Part shown: one piece after another, positions 7,635-15,947 of the stretch
How the letters are laid out: every line of letters starts with the position of its first letter
How positions within the stretch are numbered: the first letter of the stretch is position 1
Assembly (NCBI RefSeq): GCF_030347995.1
Contig: NZ_JAQIBC010000008.1
Coordinates: forward strand, 25,586-80,492
DNA from: Sulfurovum xiamenensis
Lineage (GTDB): Bacteria > Campylobacterota > Campylobacteria > Campylobacterales > Sulfurovaceae
Direction of reading: 5' to 3'
Length of the DNA: 54,907 nucleotides
Notes under the pieces: generated by a model
The model's database searches: none
Told to the model about the DNA's origin: nothing
The model's input: only the letters and a program-made list of their open reading frames with translations
Translations under genes and position numbers: made by a program

Positions 7635-10459
7635 ACTGTTTTTCCTTCCAATTCTTTGGCCAAATACTCACCGGTATAAGACCCTGTTTTTTTATACTCT
7701 TTTGCTATCTCTTCCGGTGAACCTGTAGCAATGACAAGTCCGCCTTTATTTCCACCTTCAGGTCCCATATCTATAATGTAATCTGCATTTTTGATCATAT
7801 CCAGATTATGTTCGATGACGACCACTGAATTACCCAATTCGACCAAATGGTGTAATACACCTGTAAGTCTGTCCACATCAGCAAAGTGAAGTCCCGTAGT
7901 CGGTTCATCCAACACATAAAGGGTTTGGCCTGTATCTTTACGGCTTAGCTCTTTACTCAGCTTGATACGCTGCGCCTCTCCCCCTGAAAGTGTGGTAGCA
8001 TTTTGTCCCAGGGTGATATAATCCAGTCCAACATCTGTCAATGTCTTCAGCTTGACCGCAATAGCCGGGATCGCTTTGAAGAATTCCAGTGCTTCACCTA
8101 CACTCATACCAAGTACATCGGAGATAGACTTTCCTTTATACAACACTTCTCGAGTCTGTGCATTGTAGCGTGTACCGTCACAGGCATCACACTTTACCAA
8201 GACATCCGGCAAGAAGTGCATCTCGATCTTGATCTGTCCATCTCCCTGGCACTTCTCACAGCGTCCACCTTTCACGTTAAATGAAAAGCGGCCTATCTTG
8301 TAGCCGCGAAGTTCTGCCTCTTTGGTTTGCGCAAAGAGTTTACGTATCTCATCCATAATACCGGTATAGGTTGCAGGGTTGGAACGCGGTGTTCTCCCTA
8401 TCGGGCTTTGGTCCAGATAGATGACCTTATCAAGTTTGTCCAGTCCTGTGATCTCTACACCATCGACTTTATTCACCTTTTTTGCATGGTTCAGTATCTC
8501 TCTTGCCACAGGAAGCAGCGTTTGAAGGATCAATGAACTTTTACCGCTTCCACTGACACCTGTAACACACACAAAATTCTCCAAAGGGATCTTCGCATCA
8601 AGTTTTTCGATATTGTTGATCGTCACATTTTTGATCTCTATCCACTCATTTTGGGGCTTGTCATGCGTGTAAGAGATAACTTTCTTGCCATACATATAGT
8701 CTGCTGTCAGGGTCTTGGCTTTAGCCAATTTCTTTGCATCACCGGCAAATACTACTTCTCCACCAAACTCACCTGCTCCAGGACCGATATCTATAATGTA
8801 ATCGGCTGCAAGTATGGTCTCTTTATCATGTTCCACTACGATCACGGAATTCCCTTTGTCACGCAAAGAGTTAAGTGTACGTATGAGCTTCATCGTATCA
8901 CGTTCATGCAGTCCAATGCTCGGCTCATCCAGTACATACATCACTCCCGTCAGTCCGGAACCTATCTGGGAAGCGATACGTATACGCTGTGCTTCTCCCC
9001 CTGAGATACTTCTTGCATCACGGCTCAAAGTAATGTAGCCCAGCCCCACATCATGTAGGAAATAGAGTCTTTCATACAACTCTTTAAGTATGGATTCTGC
9101 TATCATCTTCTGCTGCTCATTCAAGTGGGAAAAACTCTTTTCATCTGCGAAATAGGCATACGATTTTTCGATAGGCATATCAATGATATCTGCGATATTT
9201 TTCCCCTCTATCTTCACCGCTAAAGAACGGGGTCTGAGTCTATGCCCATGACACTTGTCACACACCTTTTCAGTCATATATTCAGAAAGGTCTTTCTCCT
9301 CTTTGAACATGTCATGTGCGAACTTCACGACTCCGGGCCATTCACGTTTGAGCTTATGCCGTTTCCATACGAAATCTACCGTACTCCCATTTCCGTAAAG
9401 GATGGCCTTTTGCTGGTGTGCTTCAAGTTCACCATAAGGGAGTTGGATGTCTATCTCATTTTGTTCACAGAAAGCATTGAGGAATTTGGTGTAATAACTC
9501 TTATTAAACCCGTACATGATCTTGACAGCACCCTTGTCTATACTGAGTTCCTGGTCTATGACCTTCTTCAGATCTATCGCATAACGGATCCCAAGGCCAT
9601 CACAGGTCGGACAGGCACCCTTAGGTGAGTTGAAAGAGAAGCTTACCGGTTCCAAAGGTTCGAAGCTCAGTTTACAGTCAAAGCAGGCCAAGTGTTCAGA
9701 GTAATGGATATGCTGTCTATCAAGTTCCAACTCTTCATAATTGAGTACTTCGATCTCCATCTCGCCGTAACTCTCTTTGAGTGCTTTTTCCACATCCTGT
9801 CCTATACGGTCACGGCTCTCTTCTTTGACAACGACTCTGTCTATCACCACTTTGATGGTGTGTTTTTTTGTTTTGGAAAGTTCTATCTCATCATCAAGAC
9901 GCACCATCACCCCATCGATCATCGCACGGACATATCCTTTGTGGCGAAGAGACTCCAGCATGTCTGCAAAGGTACCTTTTTTCTCTTTGACCAGCGGGGC
10001 CATGATCATGAGTTTTGCCCCATCAGGCAGTTTTAGCACCTCTTCTATAATATCAGAAGCGGACATCGAAGAGATAGGCTTTCCGCACTCATGACAATGC
10101 TGTTCACCGACACGTGAAAACAACAATCTCAAGTAATCATAGATCTCAGTGATCGTTCCCACAGTGGAACGCGGGTTTTTAGAGGTGGTCTTCTGGTCTA
10201 TCGCAATAGCAGGGGTCAACCCCTCTATTTTATCGACATCAGGTTTTCCTACACGCCCCAAAAACTGCCGTGCATACGAAGAGAGTGACTCTATATAACG
10301 TCTTTGACCTTCCGCATACAAAGTGGAAAAGGCCAAAGTAGACTTACCACTTCCCGAAATTCCGGTAACGACTACCAGTTGGTTTTTAGGGATGCTCAGA
10401 TTTATATTTTTTAAATTATTTTCTTTTGCACCGTAAACGTGTATCATATCTTTCTTCAT
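7631..10459 (-). CDS. uvrA: Excinuclease ABC subunit A (UvrA)
   Basis: A 942-residue damage-recognition ATPase of nucleotide excision repair that loads UvrB onto damaged DNA. It has two ABC ATPase modules: Walker A GISGSGKSTLAFSTLYAEG at the N-terminus and GVSGSGKSSLILQTL in the second half, each with an LSGGEAQRI or ISGGEAQRI signature. Zinc modules are visible as CHECGKP, CDKCHGHRLRP and CEKCQGDGQ...CDACDGTRYN. The length is normal for the family. It is the first gene of uvrA-polA-FGE-like; a 94-bp gap separates it from the GAF-domain gene upstream on the same strand. Confidence 0.98.
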   Translation of the reverse strand: MKKDMIHVYGAKENNLKNINLSIPKNQLVVVTGISGSGKSTLAFSTLYAEGQRRYIESLSSYARQFLGRVGKPDVDKIEGLTPAIAIDQKTTSKNPRSTVGTITEIYDYLRLLFSRVGEQHCHECGKPISSMSASDIIEEVLKLPDGAKLMIMAPLVKEKKGTFADMLESLRHKGYVRAMIDGVMVRLDDEIELSKTKKHTIKVVIDRVVVKEESRDRIGQDVEKALKESYGEMEIEVLNYEELELDRQHIHYSEHLACFDCKLSFEPLEPVSFSFNSPKGACPTCDGLGIRYAIDLKKVIDQELSIDKGAVKIMYGFNKSYYTKFLNAFCEQNEIDIQLPYGELEAHQQKAILYGNGSTVDFVWKRHKLKREWPGVVKFAHDMFKEEKDLSEYMTEKVCDKCHGHRLRPRSLAVKIEGKNIADIIDMPIEKSYAYFADEKSFSHLNEQQKMIAESILKELYERLYFLHDVGLGYITLSRDARSISGGEAQRIRIASQIGSGLTGVMYVLDEPSIGLHERDTMKLIRTLNSLRDKGNSVIVVEHDKETILAADYIIDIGPGAGEFGGEVVFAGDAKKLAKAKTLTADYMYGKKVISYTHDKPQNEWIEIKNVTINNIEKLDAKIPLENFVCVTGVSGSGKSSLILQTLLPVAREILNHAKKVNKVDGVEITGLDKLDKVIYLDQSPIGRTPRSNPATYTGIMDEIRKLFAQTKEAELRGYKIGRFSFNVKGGRCEKCQGDGQIKIEMHFLPDVLVKCDACDGTRYNAQTREVLYKGKSISDVLGMSVGEALEFFKAIPAIAVKLKTLTDVGLDYITLGQNATTLSGGEAQRIKLSKELSRKDTGQTLYVLDEPTTGLHFADVDRLTGVLHHLVELGNSVVVIEHNLDMIKNADYIIDMGPEGGNKGGLVIATGSPEEIAKEYKKTGSYTGEYLAKELEGKTV

Positions 10460-10553
10460 AATTATCCCTGTTTGACTTCACCTAATAGATGGCTATTAAA
10501 AAAGTTATTTTACAACAAAGTATCATTGATACCCATAAAGTCTATGGATAATA

Positions 10554-12146
10554 TCAGATCTTTATCACTTGAGCAGGAACAGAAAAGACAAATTTATAAT
10601 ATTCATCTTCATACACAGATTCTATTTCACCTTTCAGTCTTTTGATTAACTTTATACTTAATTGCAAGCCATGTCTCCCTTTTTCATTTCCGGTTAACTT
10701 CATTTGTTTTAACACGGATTTGAACAAACTGTTTTTTTGGTACACAGTACTGCCAATCTCAATAGTTAGAAATTTATTTTTATAGGCAAAATGTATATTT
10801 ACCGGTTTGCTATGTTCAGCAAACTGATAAAGATCCATTAGAAGGTGTAGAAATATACTCTGTATTTTAGGTGCATCAAATACTAAAGATGCAGGAATCT
10901 CATTCTCTACGACAATATTAAAATCCATCATCTCCGGGAAAATGTTATGTTTATACTTTTCTATGCTCTTCACAAAATCTTGAATCATACATTTTTCATT
11001 ATGGACCTTAAGGTTTCCATTAAAATAATACCCTTCTAGCATGTCGGGTACCAACTTTGTTTTTCTTAATGTTTCCTCCAAGTCTTCCATACCTTTTCGG
11101 GAGGCAATTGAAAAAACCAATAGCTCAAACAACATATATGCATACTCATTTTTTTCGAAAAGATGGTGCACTTCCTCAAGTATAAATTCGATATTTTGAT
11201 CGAGCTTTCCTAATCTCTTATTCTCTATCAAAGACCTCTTTAATTTTTCTTCTTTGATGTTTTGAACATTATTACTCTTATTAGCTTCCTTAAGCTCATG
11301 CTTTAAATGTTCATGATCTTCTTTGAGTATCTCGAGTTGTGTGGTTAACTCTTTTATCTGTGATTGATAGGCTTGTATCTCAGAAGAAAGTTCTAATGCA
11401 GATGTTTCTATTTGCTTACATTTTTCTTCTGATTTCTTTAGCTCACTTTGAGATTTGTCTATTTTGGTTTTGTATACAGCTTCGTTTTTTCTATAGAACT
11501 CCAGTTCTTCCAAAGTCTCATCAAATTTCTTTTCCAGTGCTGTAAATTCATCGCTCACTTTACTTGGTATATCTTTCGTCTCTGGAGCTACGACAGGCTT
11601 AGTATCAGAAACAACTTTATTCTCTTTAGTGTCATCTGTAAATGCGATGATCTCTTCTTTTTCCATCTTTTCGCACACTACCAATTTCGTCAATAGTGGC
11701 ATAAATGATTTCAGTATAGATTCATCTTTTCTGGTAAAGATCTTTTTTTGCTTTAAGCCTCTCCATATACGTAATACCCCTATGACCCGCTTACCCTTTA
11801 TAATAGGGAAGATCATTAAAGCTTTTACTTTTAACTCTAGGGGATTATCTATTTCAGGAGTATAATACTTATCACTGGTACTATGATTCGAAATCACAGA
11901 AGACTTACCAGTGATGGCTTGTTTTGTTAGACTTGGTACTAAAGAAACAGCTTCTTGATCGCCACTTTCAATTAAGTGCAGCATTTCATTCTTATCATCA
12001 TATGCCCAAAGCTTTACAACCTCGGCATTGAAAAGTGACTCAAATTGCTTTTCTATTTGTTCTATATAGTTTAAATCTTTTGACTCAACATATTTATTTA
12101 AAGTGTTAGCCATCGTTTTAAAATTCGACTTTAAATCACCTTGCAT
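10554..12146 (-). CDS. GAF / coiled-coil / degenerate histidine-kinase ATPase protein
   Basis: A 530-residue soluble protein. A GAF sensor domain occupies about residues 10-160 (IFPIIKGKRVIGVLRIWRG and KIFTRKDESILKSFMPLL are typical). A charged coiled coil follows at about 195-310. The last 120 residues resemble a HATPase_c domain, ending in GRHGLQLSIKLIKRLKGEI, a form of the G2 box. The N-box asparagine is missing (FLHLLMDLYQFA), no DxGxG box is visible, and no convincing H-box was found. It is probably a pseudo-kinase or a scaffold that receives a small-molecule or redox signal. It starts 21 bp after sixA, with AAGGAAGAGA just before the ATG. No known gene name applies. Confidence 0.7.
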   Translation of the reverse strand: MQGDLKSNFKTMANTLNKYVESKDLNYIEQIEKQFESLFNAEVVKLWAYDDKNEMLHLIESGDQEAVSLVPSLTKQAITGKSSVISNHSTSDKYYTPEIDNPLELKVKALMIFPIIKGKRVIGVLRIWRGLKQKKIFTRKDESILKSFMPLLTKLVVCEKMEKEEIIAFTDDTKENKVVSDTKPVVAPETKDIPSKVSDEFTALEKKFDETLEELEFYRKNEAVYKTKIDKSQSELKKSEEKCKQIETSALELSSEIQAYQSQIKELTTQLEILKEDHEHLKHELKEANKSNNVQNIKEEKLKRSLIENKRLGKLDQNIEFILEEVHHLFEKNEYAYMLFELLVFSIASRKGMEDLEETLRKTKLVPDMLEGYYFNGNLKVHNEKCMIQDFVKSIEKYKHNIFPEMMDFNIVVENEIPASLVFDAPKIQSIFLHLLMDLYQFAEHSKPVNIHFAYKNKFLTIEIGSTVYQKNSLFKSVLKQMKLTGNEKGRHGLQLSIKLIKRLKGEIESVYEDEYYKFVFSVPAQVIKI

Positions 12147-12167
12147 TCTCTTCCTTATTCTCTATAT

Positions 12168-12704
12168 TCATTTCTCTTGAGGCAGTGTTGTGCGTATCTG
12201 TTTTGGCATATAGTACTTAAACTGTTTAGGTTGTATGAAAAAATCTATTTCACCGCACTTTTCACTGATATCATTCCACGAGTCTATATTTAGATTGATT
12301 GCCAATACCCCCAACGTAGGGAGTTTAGAGAAATTTGTCTCTATCAAAAAATTTGCGAATTCAGTCAACTCCGGGTTATGTCCCACTAAAAATATCGTTT
12401 CATAGCTGTCATCTTGAAGGGTCAATATATTCATTAGCGTTTCAGGACGCGAATTATAAAGTTCCTCCATATAATGGATCCTACCTTCATAACCGATCTT
12501 TTTACCTAGTTGATCCGCCGTAGTCTGTGCTCTGAGTGCTAAACTAGATAAAATAAGATCCGGTTTCAACCTCTGAAGAGACATATATGAACTGATCGTA
12601 TCAAGGTCTTTATGACCTTTTTTTTTCAATCCTCTCTCAAAGTCACTAAGCGACCCATCACTCCAGTCTGATTTTGCATGCCGTATAAGATATAATGTTT
12701 TGAT
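12168..12704 (-). CDS. sixA: Phosphohistidine phosphatase SixA; apparent ATC start
   Basis: A histidine-phosphatase-superfamily protein of about 178 residues that removes phosphate from phosphohistidine. The reading frame encodes KTLYLIRHAKSDWSDGSLSD at its N-terminus, which holds the catalytic RHA motif. The second catalytic His is in FLVGHNPELTEF. No ATG, GTG or TTG lies between the in-frame TAG (12714-12716) and this motif. An AGGAG (12711-12715) sits 6 nt before an ATC at 12702-12704, exactly where a start codon should be. The first ordinary start, TTG at 12627-12629, would delete the catalytic motif. I place the start at the ATC; it may be a rare start codon, a mutation or a base error. 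Confidence 0.75.
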   Translation of the reverse strand: MKTLYLIRHAKSDWSDGSLSDFERGLKKKGHKDLDTISSYMSLQRLKPDLILSSLALRAQTTADQLGKKIGYEGRIHYMEELYNSRPETLMNILTLQDDSYETIFLVGHNPELTEFANFLIETNFSKLPTLGVLAINLNIDSWNDISEKCGEIDFFIQPKQFKYYMPKQIRTTLPQEK

Positions 12705-12789
12705 GCTCCACTCCTATGCTCTATTTTAATACAAAACCAAACCTAAACCTTTTTAGACTTGATTTCATATTAGGATGCGGTAGACCATA

Positions 12790-12808
12790 AATGAGCTTAC
12801 AGCTCATT
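12790..12808. terminator. Hairpin over the stop codon of the roadblock-like gene
   Basis: A perfect 8-bp inverted repeat (AATGAGCT/AGCTCATT) with a 3-nt loop overlaps the stop codon of the leftward roadblock-like gene. The 85 bp that follow before sixA are AT-rich and hold promoter-like sequence (GTATTAAAAT), so sixA and the GAF gene may be transcribed separately or by partial read-through. Confidence 0.4.
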
Positions 12809-13186
12809 CATGGCTTTAGACATGCTTTGTACAGTCTTCTCCATAATCATTTTTCCAAGGGCTACATTCCCGTCATCCCTAAAAATGGCAAACGTTGTAA
12901 GTTTGGAAAAATTGTCTCCGCCTGCATCTCCAGAACTATTGATAAGGAAAACATGTCCATCTTCCGTTCTAGACTCTACCAAAGAGGCATCAGCAAACCC
13001 CACGTCCAAAGAAGATTCAGAGATCATTCTAAATGCATCATTAAAGATACTTGCTGAATATGCGATATCTACACTTGTGTTCTCTTCATCCATATAAAGT
13101 GTTTCACCAGAAAAGTTCAATACTGCAGATCCTAAATATCCGTTTACAGAACGTAATTTTTTCATTGATTGGTCAAATTCGATCAT
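12797..13186 (-). CDS. Roadblock/LC7-like small regulatory protein
   Basis: A 129-residue cytoplasmic protein. Its start (MIEFDQSMKKLRSVNGYLGSAVLNFSGETL in outline) has the pattern of a roadblock/LC7 domain: a helix, then a glycine-containing strand with a xxLGSAVLxxxGExL rhythm. An alternating helix/strand layout and a long C-terminal helix (GKMIMEKTVQSMSKAMNEL) follow. Roadblock proteins such as MglB act on small GTPases or as dimeric scaffolds in two-component and motility systems. No GTPase partner lies next to it. It begins 14 bp after the PAS gene stop behind a GAAGGATA ribosome-binding site, so the two are one transcript. The fold call is by pattern only. Confidence 0.55.
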   Translation of the reverse strand: MIEFDQSMKKLRSVNGYLGSAVLNFSGETLYMDEENTSVDIAYSASIFNDAFRMISESSLDVGFADASLVESRTEDGHVFLINSSGDAGGDNFSKLTTFAIFRDDGNVALGKMIMEKTVQSMSKAMNEL

Positions 13187-13200
13187 TGTCTATCCTTCTA

Positions 13201-13719
13201 TTAACTGTTTTGAATTTTTTGCATGGTTTCGTTGAATGTAGCTAAGCTTCCGTCATGATCTTTTAAAAATGCTTCTAAGAGTGCCAAAGATGCATCCATG
13301 CCACCGTTCTCTTCTGCAGCAAGCAACTCTTTATATAAAGGTTCGATCACAGATCTTGCAGATGCGGACATCCCTCTTCTGGTTGAAACATAATTTCTGA
13401 ATGATTTATCTGGGTTTGTAGCAACTTTTATATGTGCGAATACCCAATAAAACCCTCCATCTTTAGAGAGATTTTTCACAAATGCTTTGACATCATTCCC
13501 TGCTTTGAGACTATCCCATAAATATTTGAAAATAATTTTTGGCATATCCGGGTGACGTACAATTGAATGCGGTTTGTCTAAAAGTTCTGCTTGTGTATAG
13601 CCTGCTAATTTAAAAAATATCGGATTTGCATAGGTGATATTACCTTCTGCATCTCCTTTTGAAACAACAATATCAACACTTTTAACTTCGTGTTCTAGAT
13701 CTATTGGTTTCATGCTCAT
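13201..13719 (-). CDS. PAS-domain energy/redox sensor, CetB/Aer-like
   Basis: A 172-residue protein with one Aer-type PAS domain at about residues 15-125. The conserved elements are ITYANPIFFKLAGYTQAELL, PHSIVRHPDMPK and FVKNLSKDGGFYWVFAHIK. In Aer and Campylobacter CetB this domain binds FAD and reports redox state to a separate or fused chemoreceptor. A helical tail of about 45 residues follows. No HAMP or signalling domain is present, so it needs a partner, and the CetA-like receptor is not in this window. The start is supported by AAGGAG 7 nt before the ATG. A candidate c-di-GMP riboswitch lies in its leader. It is the first gene of the signalling cluster. Confidence 0.85.
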   Translation of the reverse strand: MSMKPIDLEHEVKSVDIVVSKGDAEGNITYANPIFFKLAGYTQAELLDKPHSIVRHPDMPKIIFKYLWDSLKAGNDVKAFVKNLSKDGGFYWVFAHIKVATNPDKSFRNYVSTRRGMSASARSVIEPLYKELLAAEENGGMDASLALLEAFLKDHDGSLATFNETMQKIQNS

Positions 13720-13804
13720 AAGATAACTCCTTGTAAAAATATAATGCTGACCTTTATCGGCACAGAGGTTGAAAACAATATAACTGAATGAAAAAGAATA
13801 GTAA

Positions 13805-13890
13805 GAATCTATGGTAACCTGGCGATCTCAAAAATAAGACCCATGGCTTTCTGCCCCTATCTCACAATAGGTTTAGCTTTTTCAATGAAG
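13805..13890 (-). promoter_or_regulatory. Candidate cyclic-di-GMP-I (GEMM-I) riboswitch aptamer
   Basis: Read on the minus strand, the leader of the PAS gene has the GEMM-I elements in order. AGCUAAACC is followed by a P2 stem UAU/AUA, closed by U-G, with a GUGA (GNRA) tetraloop at 13862-13865. Next come GGGGCAGAAAGCC (consensus GGGACGCAAAGCC), a 7-bp P3 stem GGUCUUA/UGAGAUC with a UUUU loop (13824-13841), and GCCAGGUUACC (consensus GCCGGGUUGCC), whose UUACC pairs back to the GCUAA with one mismatch. The core ends 94 nt before the PAS start codon. I see no obvious terminator stem in the platform, so control may be at translation. This is by eye; no covariance model was run. Confidence 0.65.
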
Positions 13891-14137
13891 GTATATGAGC
13901 GCGAAGTATATAGCTACCTATCTTTTCAAATACTTAATAATTGCAGTATTTATGATAAATTGAGTGATTTTATTATAATTAATATTATTGAAAATATTTG
14001 AGGATAATCATGAATTATATTGATGATTTAACGTGCGATTTAAAGCGTCTTTAAAGTAGATATTAGGAGGAGGATTTTTAATGATAAATAGCGATTAAAT
14101 GGACCCTTTATGTCATCAATTATATAAAAGATACGAC
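13891..14137. other. Gene-poor AT-rich stretch with two mini-ORFs behind strong Shine-Dalgarno sites
   Basis: The 418-bp gap 13720-14137 holds the PAS-gene leader (the riboswitch) and, on the plus strand, a TATAAT at 13974-13979 followed by two tiny reading frames. One has 14 codons at 14010-14054 with GAGGA 6 nt upstream. The other has 5 codons at 14081-14098 with AGGAGGAGG at 14065-14073, 7 nt upstream. Either these are short translated peptides or they are the remnant of a decayed gene. Nothing else is recognisable. Confidence 0.35.
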
Positions 14138-14878
14138 TCAGAACCACATTTTTTTTATCAAAATGATCAATGCGAACATATAAAGTGCTAAAAGTGCCAT
14201 CTTATGATGTTTCGAAGTCACATGATCTTTAAGCCAGATACCCATAGCTACACCGATCAGTGAAGCTACAGCGACCATCAAACCATTGTTAAAGTCTATC
14301 GTCCCGCTGCTCAATCGGCTTATCATCCCGGCTACCGAAGAGAAGACTACAAAGAACAACCCTGCACTGACCGCTTTTTTTATAGGGTAATGCAATACTC
14401 CTACTAGAAGAGGTGTGAGTATAATAGACCCCCCGATACCCAGTGTAATGGAAAATATCCCAATGCCAAGACCAATACTAAAAAGCAAGGCTTTATTCAA
14501 TGTTTTACTCTTTCCATCATCCTCATGATGCTGTGAGAAAAAAAGTCGGAACAGAGCAAATATTAACAGCCCAAGAAAGAGAAACTGCAGGATGATATCT
14601 GAGATATAGTGTGTGACATACCCGCCGATGTATCCACCTATAAAGCCTCCAAATCCGACAAAGATCCCCTCACCGATGATCAAAGAACCTTTTCTGAAGT
14701 TAAGAAATGAGCCGTAAATAGAGCTAAAGACCATTTGAATGATGGAGATACCGATGGCATCTTTAGTATCAAAACCAAGCACTAAAAGTATAGGTACAAG
14801 GATCATTCCTCCACCTATACCAAAAAAGCCTGACATCGTACCGATAAAAATACCGACGAATATAAGTTCTATCATCAT
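14138..14878 (-). CDS. TauE/SafE family sulfite/anion exporter-like permease
   Basis: A 246-residue polytopic membrane protein of the TauE/SafE (COG0730) family. It has the family's internal duplication: SGFFGIGGGMILVPILLVLGF near the N-terminus, echoed by ITLGIGGSIILTPLLVGVL in the second half, with about 7-8 TM helices. Relatives export sulfite, sulfoacetate or other C2/S anions, but the substrate cannot be told here. The ribosome-binding site GGAGCAGAGG sits just before the ATG. The gene is leftward, with 115 bp separating it from dusB. That gap contains an inverted repeat CTATAC-n5-GTATAG (14942-14958) near possible promoter sequence. Confidence 0.85.
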   Translation of the reverse strand: MMIELIFVGIFIGTMSGFFGIGGGMILVPILLVLGFDTKDAIGISIIQMVFSSIYGSFLNFRKGSLIIGEGIFVGFGGFIGGYIGGYVTHYISDIILQFLFLGLLIFALFRLFFSQHHEDDGKSKTLNKALLFSIGLGIGIFSITLGIGGSIILTPLLVGVLHYPIKKAVSAGLFFVVFSSVAGMISRLSSGTIDFNNGLMVAVASLIGVAMGIWLKDHVTSKHHKMALLALYMFALIILIKKMWF

Positions 14879-14993
14879 TTCCTCTGCTCCAAAAATTAAG
14901 TTGGAAGTATAACATTTTTCATCATGTTTACACTAATCTCGCTATACTTAGCGTATAGTATAGTAACGACATAGACAGATGTTTGAGTCTCTA

Positions 14994-15947
14994 TCAAACT
15001 TCATGCAAAAAAGGCTGAGAAAAAAATGCTTCTATCACTGCTCTCATCTCTTCTGGATCTTCTATACGATTCACATCATTTCTAAATGCAGAAGCACCTT
15101 GATAACCCGCTTTTGAGTAGGAATGAAGGTTTTTTCTAAAAATGATCGCTCCATACTTATCATAATGTTTGATCATTTGGTCAAAATGTTCTAAAACGAC
15201 CTCTTTGATGAGTTCGGAAGTGGGCTCTTCCATGCCCTCTTTGATCTGTTTGAATATCCATGGCTTGCCTACCGCTGCACGTCCTATCATGATGCCGTCT
15301 GCACCTGTATGTTCCAGTACCCATTTCGCTTTGGCAGGAGAATCTATATCACCGTTGGCAATGACTGGTATCGAGACGGTTTCTTTTACCTCCCCTATCG
15401 CATCATAATCTACTGCTGCTTTGTATCTGCCTGCCCTGGTTCTTCCATGTACAGCGATGTAGTCTGCACCGGATTCCTGGCATATATGTGCTATCTCTTT
15501 ATGGTTTTTTTCATTAAATCCCAAACGGAACTTGACTGAAGTATACTCTTTGTTGGAGTATTTTTTGATCGTTTCTATCACTTTACCCATTTGGGGCAGA
15601 TCTGTAAGCAGGGATGATCCCTGAAGATTATTCACTACTTTGGGTGCGGGACAGCCACAATTGAGATCGATCGTCGTAATACCATCTATGGCATTGATAA
15701 TTTCCACCGCGCGCTTAATGACATCCAGATCAGAACCCGCTATTTGGATAGCATAGGGGTCTTCTATCGGACTCTTCTCCAACATACGAAATGTTTTCTT
15801 TGAGTTATGGACCAAGGCATTAGAGCTTATCATCTCTGAAATGGTCAGGTCGACACCGAATTTCTTGACAACGGAACGAAAAGGGAGATCCGTAAAGCCC
15901 GCTAGAGGGGCTAAGACGTAAAGGGGTTTAGTAAAGTCTAGTTTCAT
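14994..15947 (-). CDS. dusB: tRNA-dihydrouridine synthase (DusB-type)
   Basis: A 317-residue FMN-dependent TIM-barrel enzyme that reduces uridines in the tRNA D-loop. The signature LNCGCPAPKVVNNLQGSSLL holds the catalytic Cys near residue 100; the barrel continues with VKFRLGF, YIAVHGRTRAGRY, VIANGDI and DGIMIGRAAVGKPWIF (FMN phosphate site). The N-terminus PLYVLAPLAGFTDLPFRSV is standard. The start overlaps the 3' end of the membrane-protein gene upstream by 20 bp, so the two are co-transcribed. Confidence 0.93.
   Translation of the reverse strand: MKLDFTKPLYVLAPLAGFTDLPFRSVVKKFGVDLTISEMISSNALVHNSKKTFRMLEKSPIEDPYAIQIAGSDLDVIKRAVEIINAIDGITTIDLNCGCPAPKVVNNLQGSSLLTDLPQMGKVIETIKKYSNKEYTSVKFRLGFNEKNHKEIAHICQESGADYIAVHGRTRAGRYKAAVDYDAIGEVKETVSIPVIANGDIDSPAKAKWVLEHTGADGIMIGRAAVGKPWIFKQIKEGMEEPTSELIKEVVLEHFDQMIKHYDKYGAIIFRKNLHSYSKAGYQGASAFRNDVNRIEDPEEMRAVIEAFFSQPFLHEV

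Noticed and set aside
14942..14958. Inverted repeat CTATAC-n5-GTATAG between dusB and the TauE-like gene as an operator.
   Set aside because: Only 6-bp arms made of promoter-like TATAC sequence, which could arise by chance; noted in the TauE entry only.
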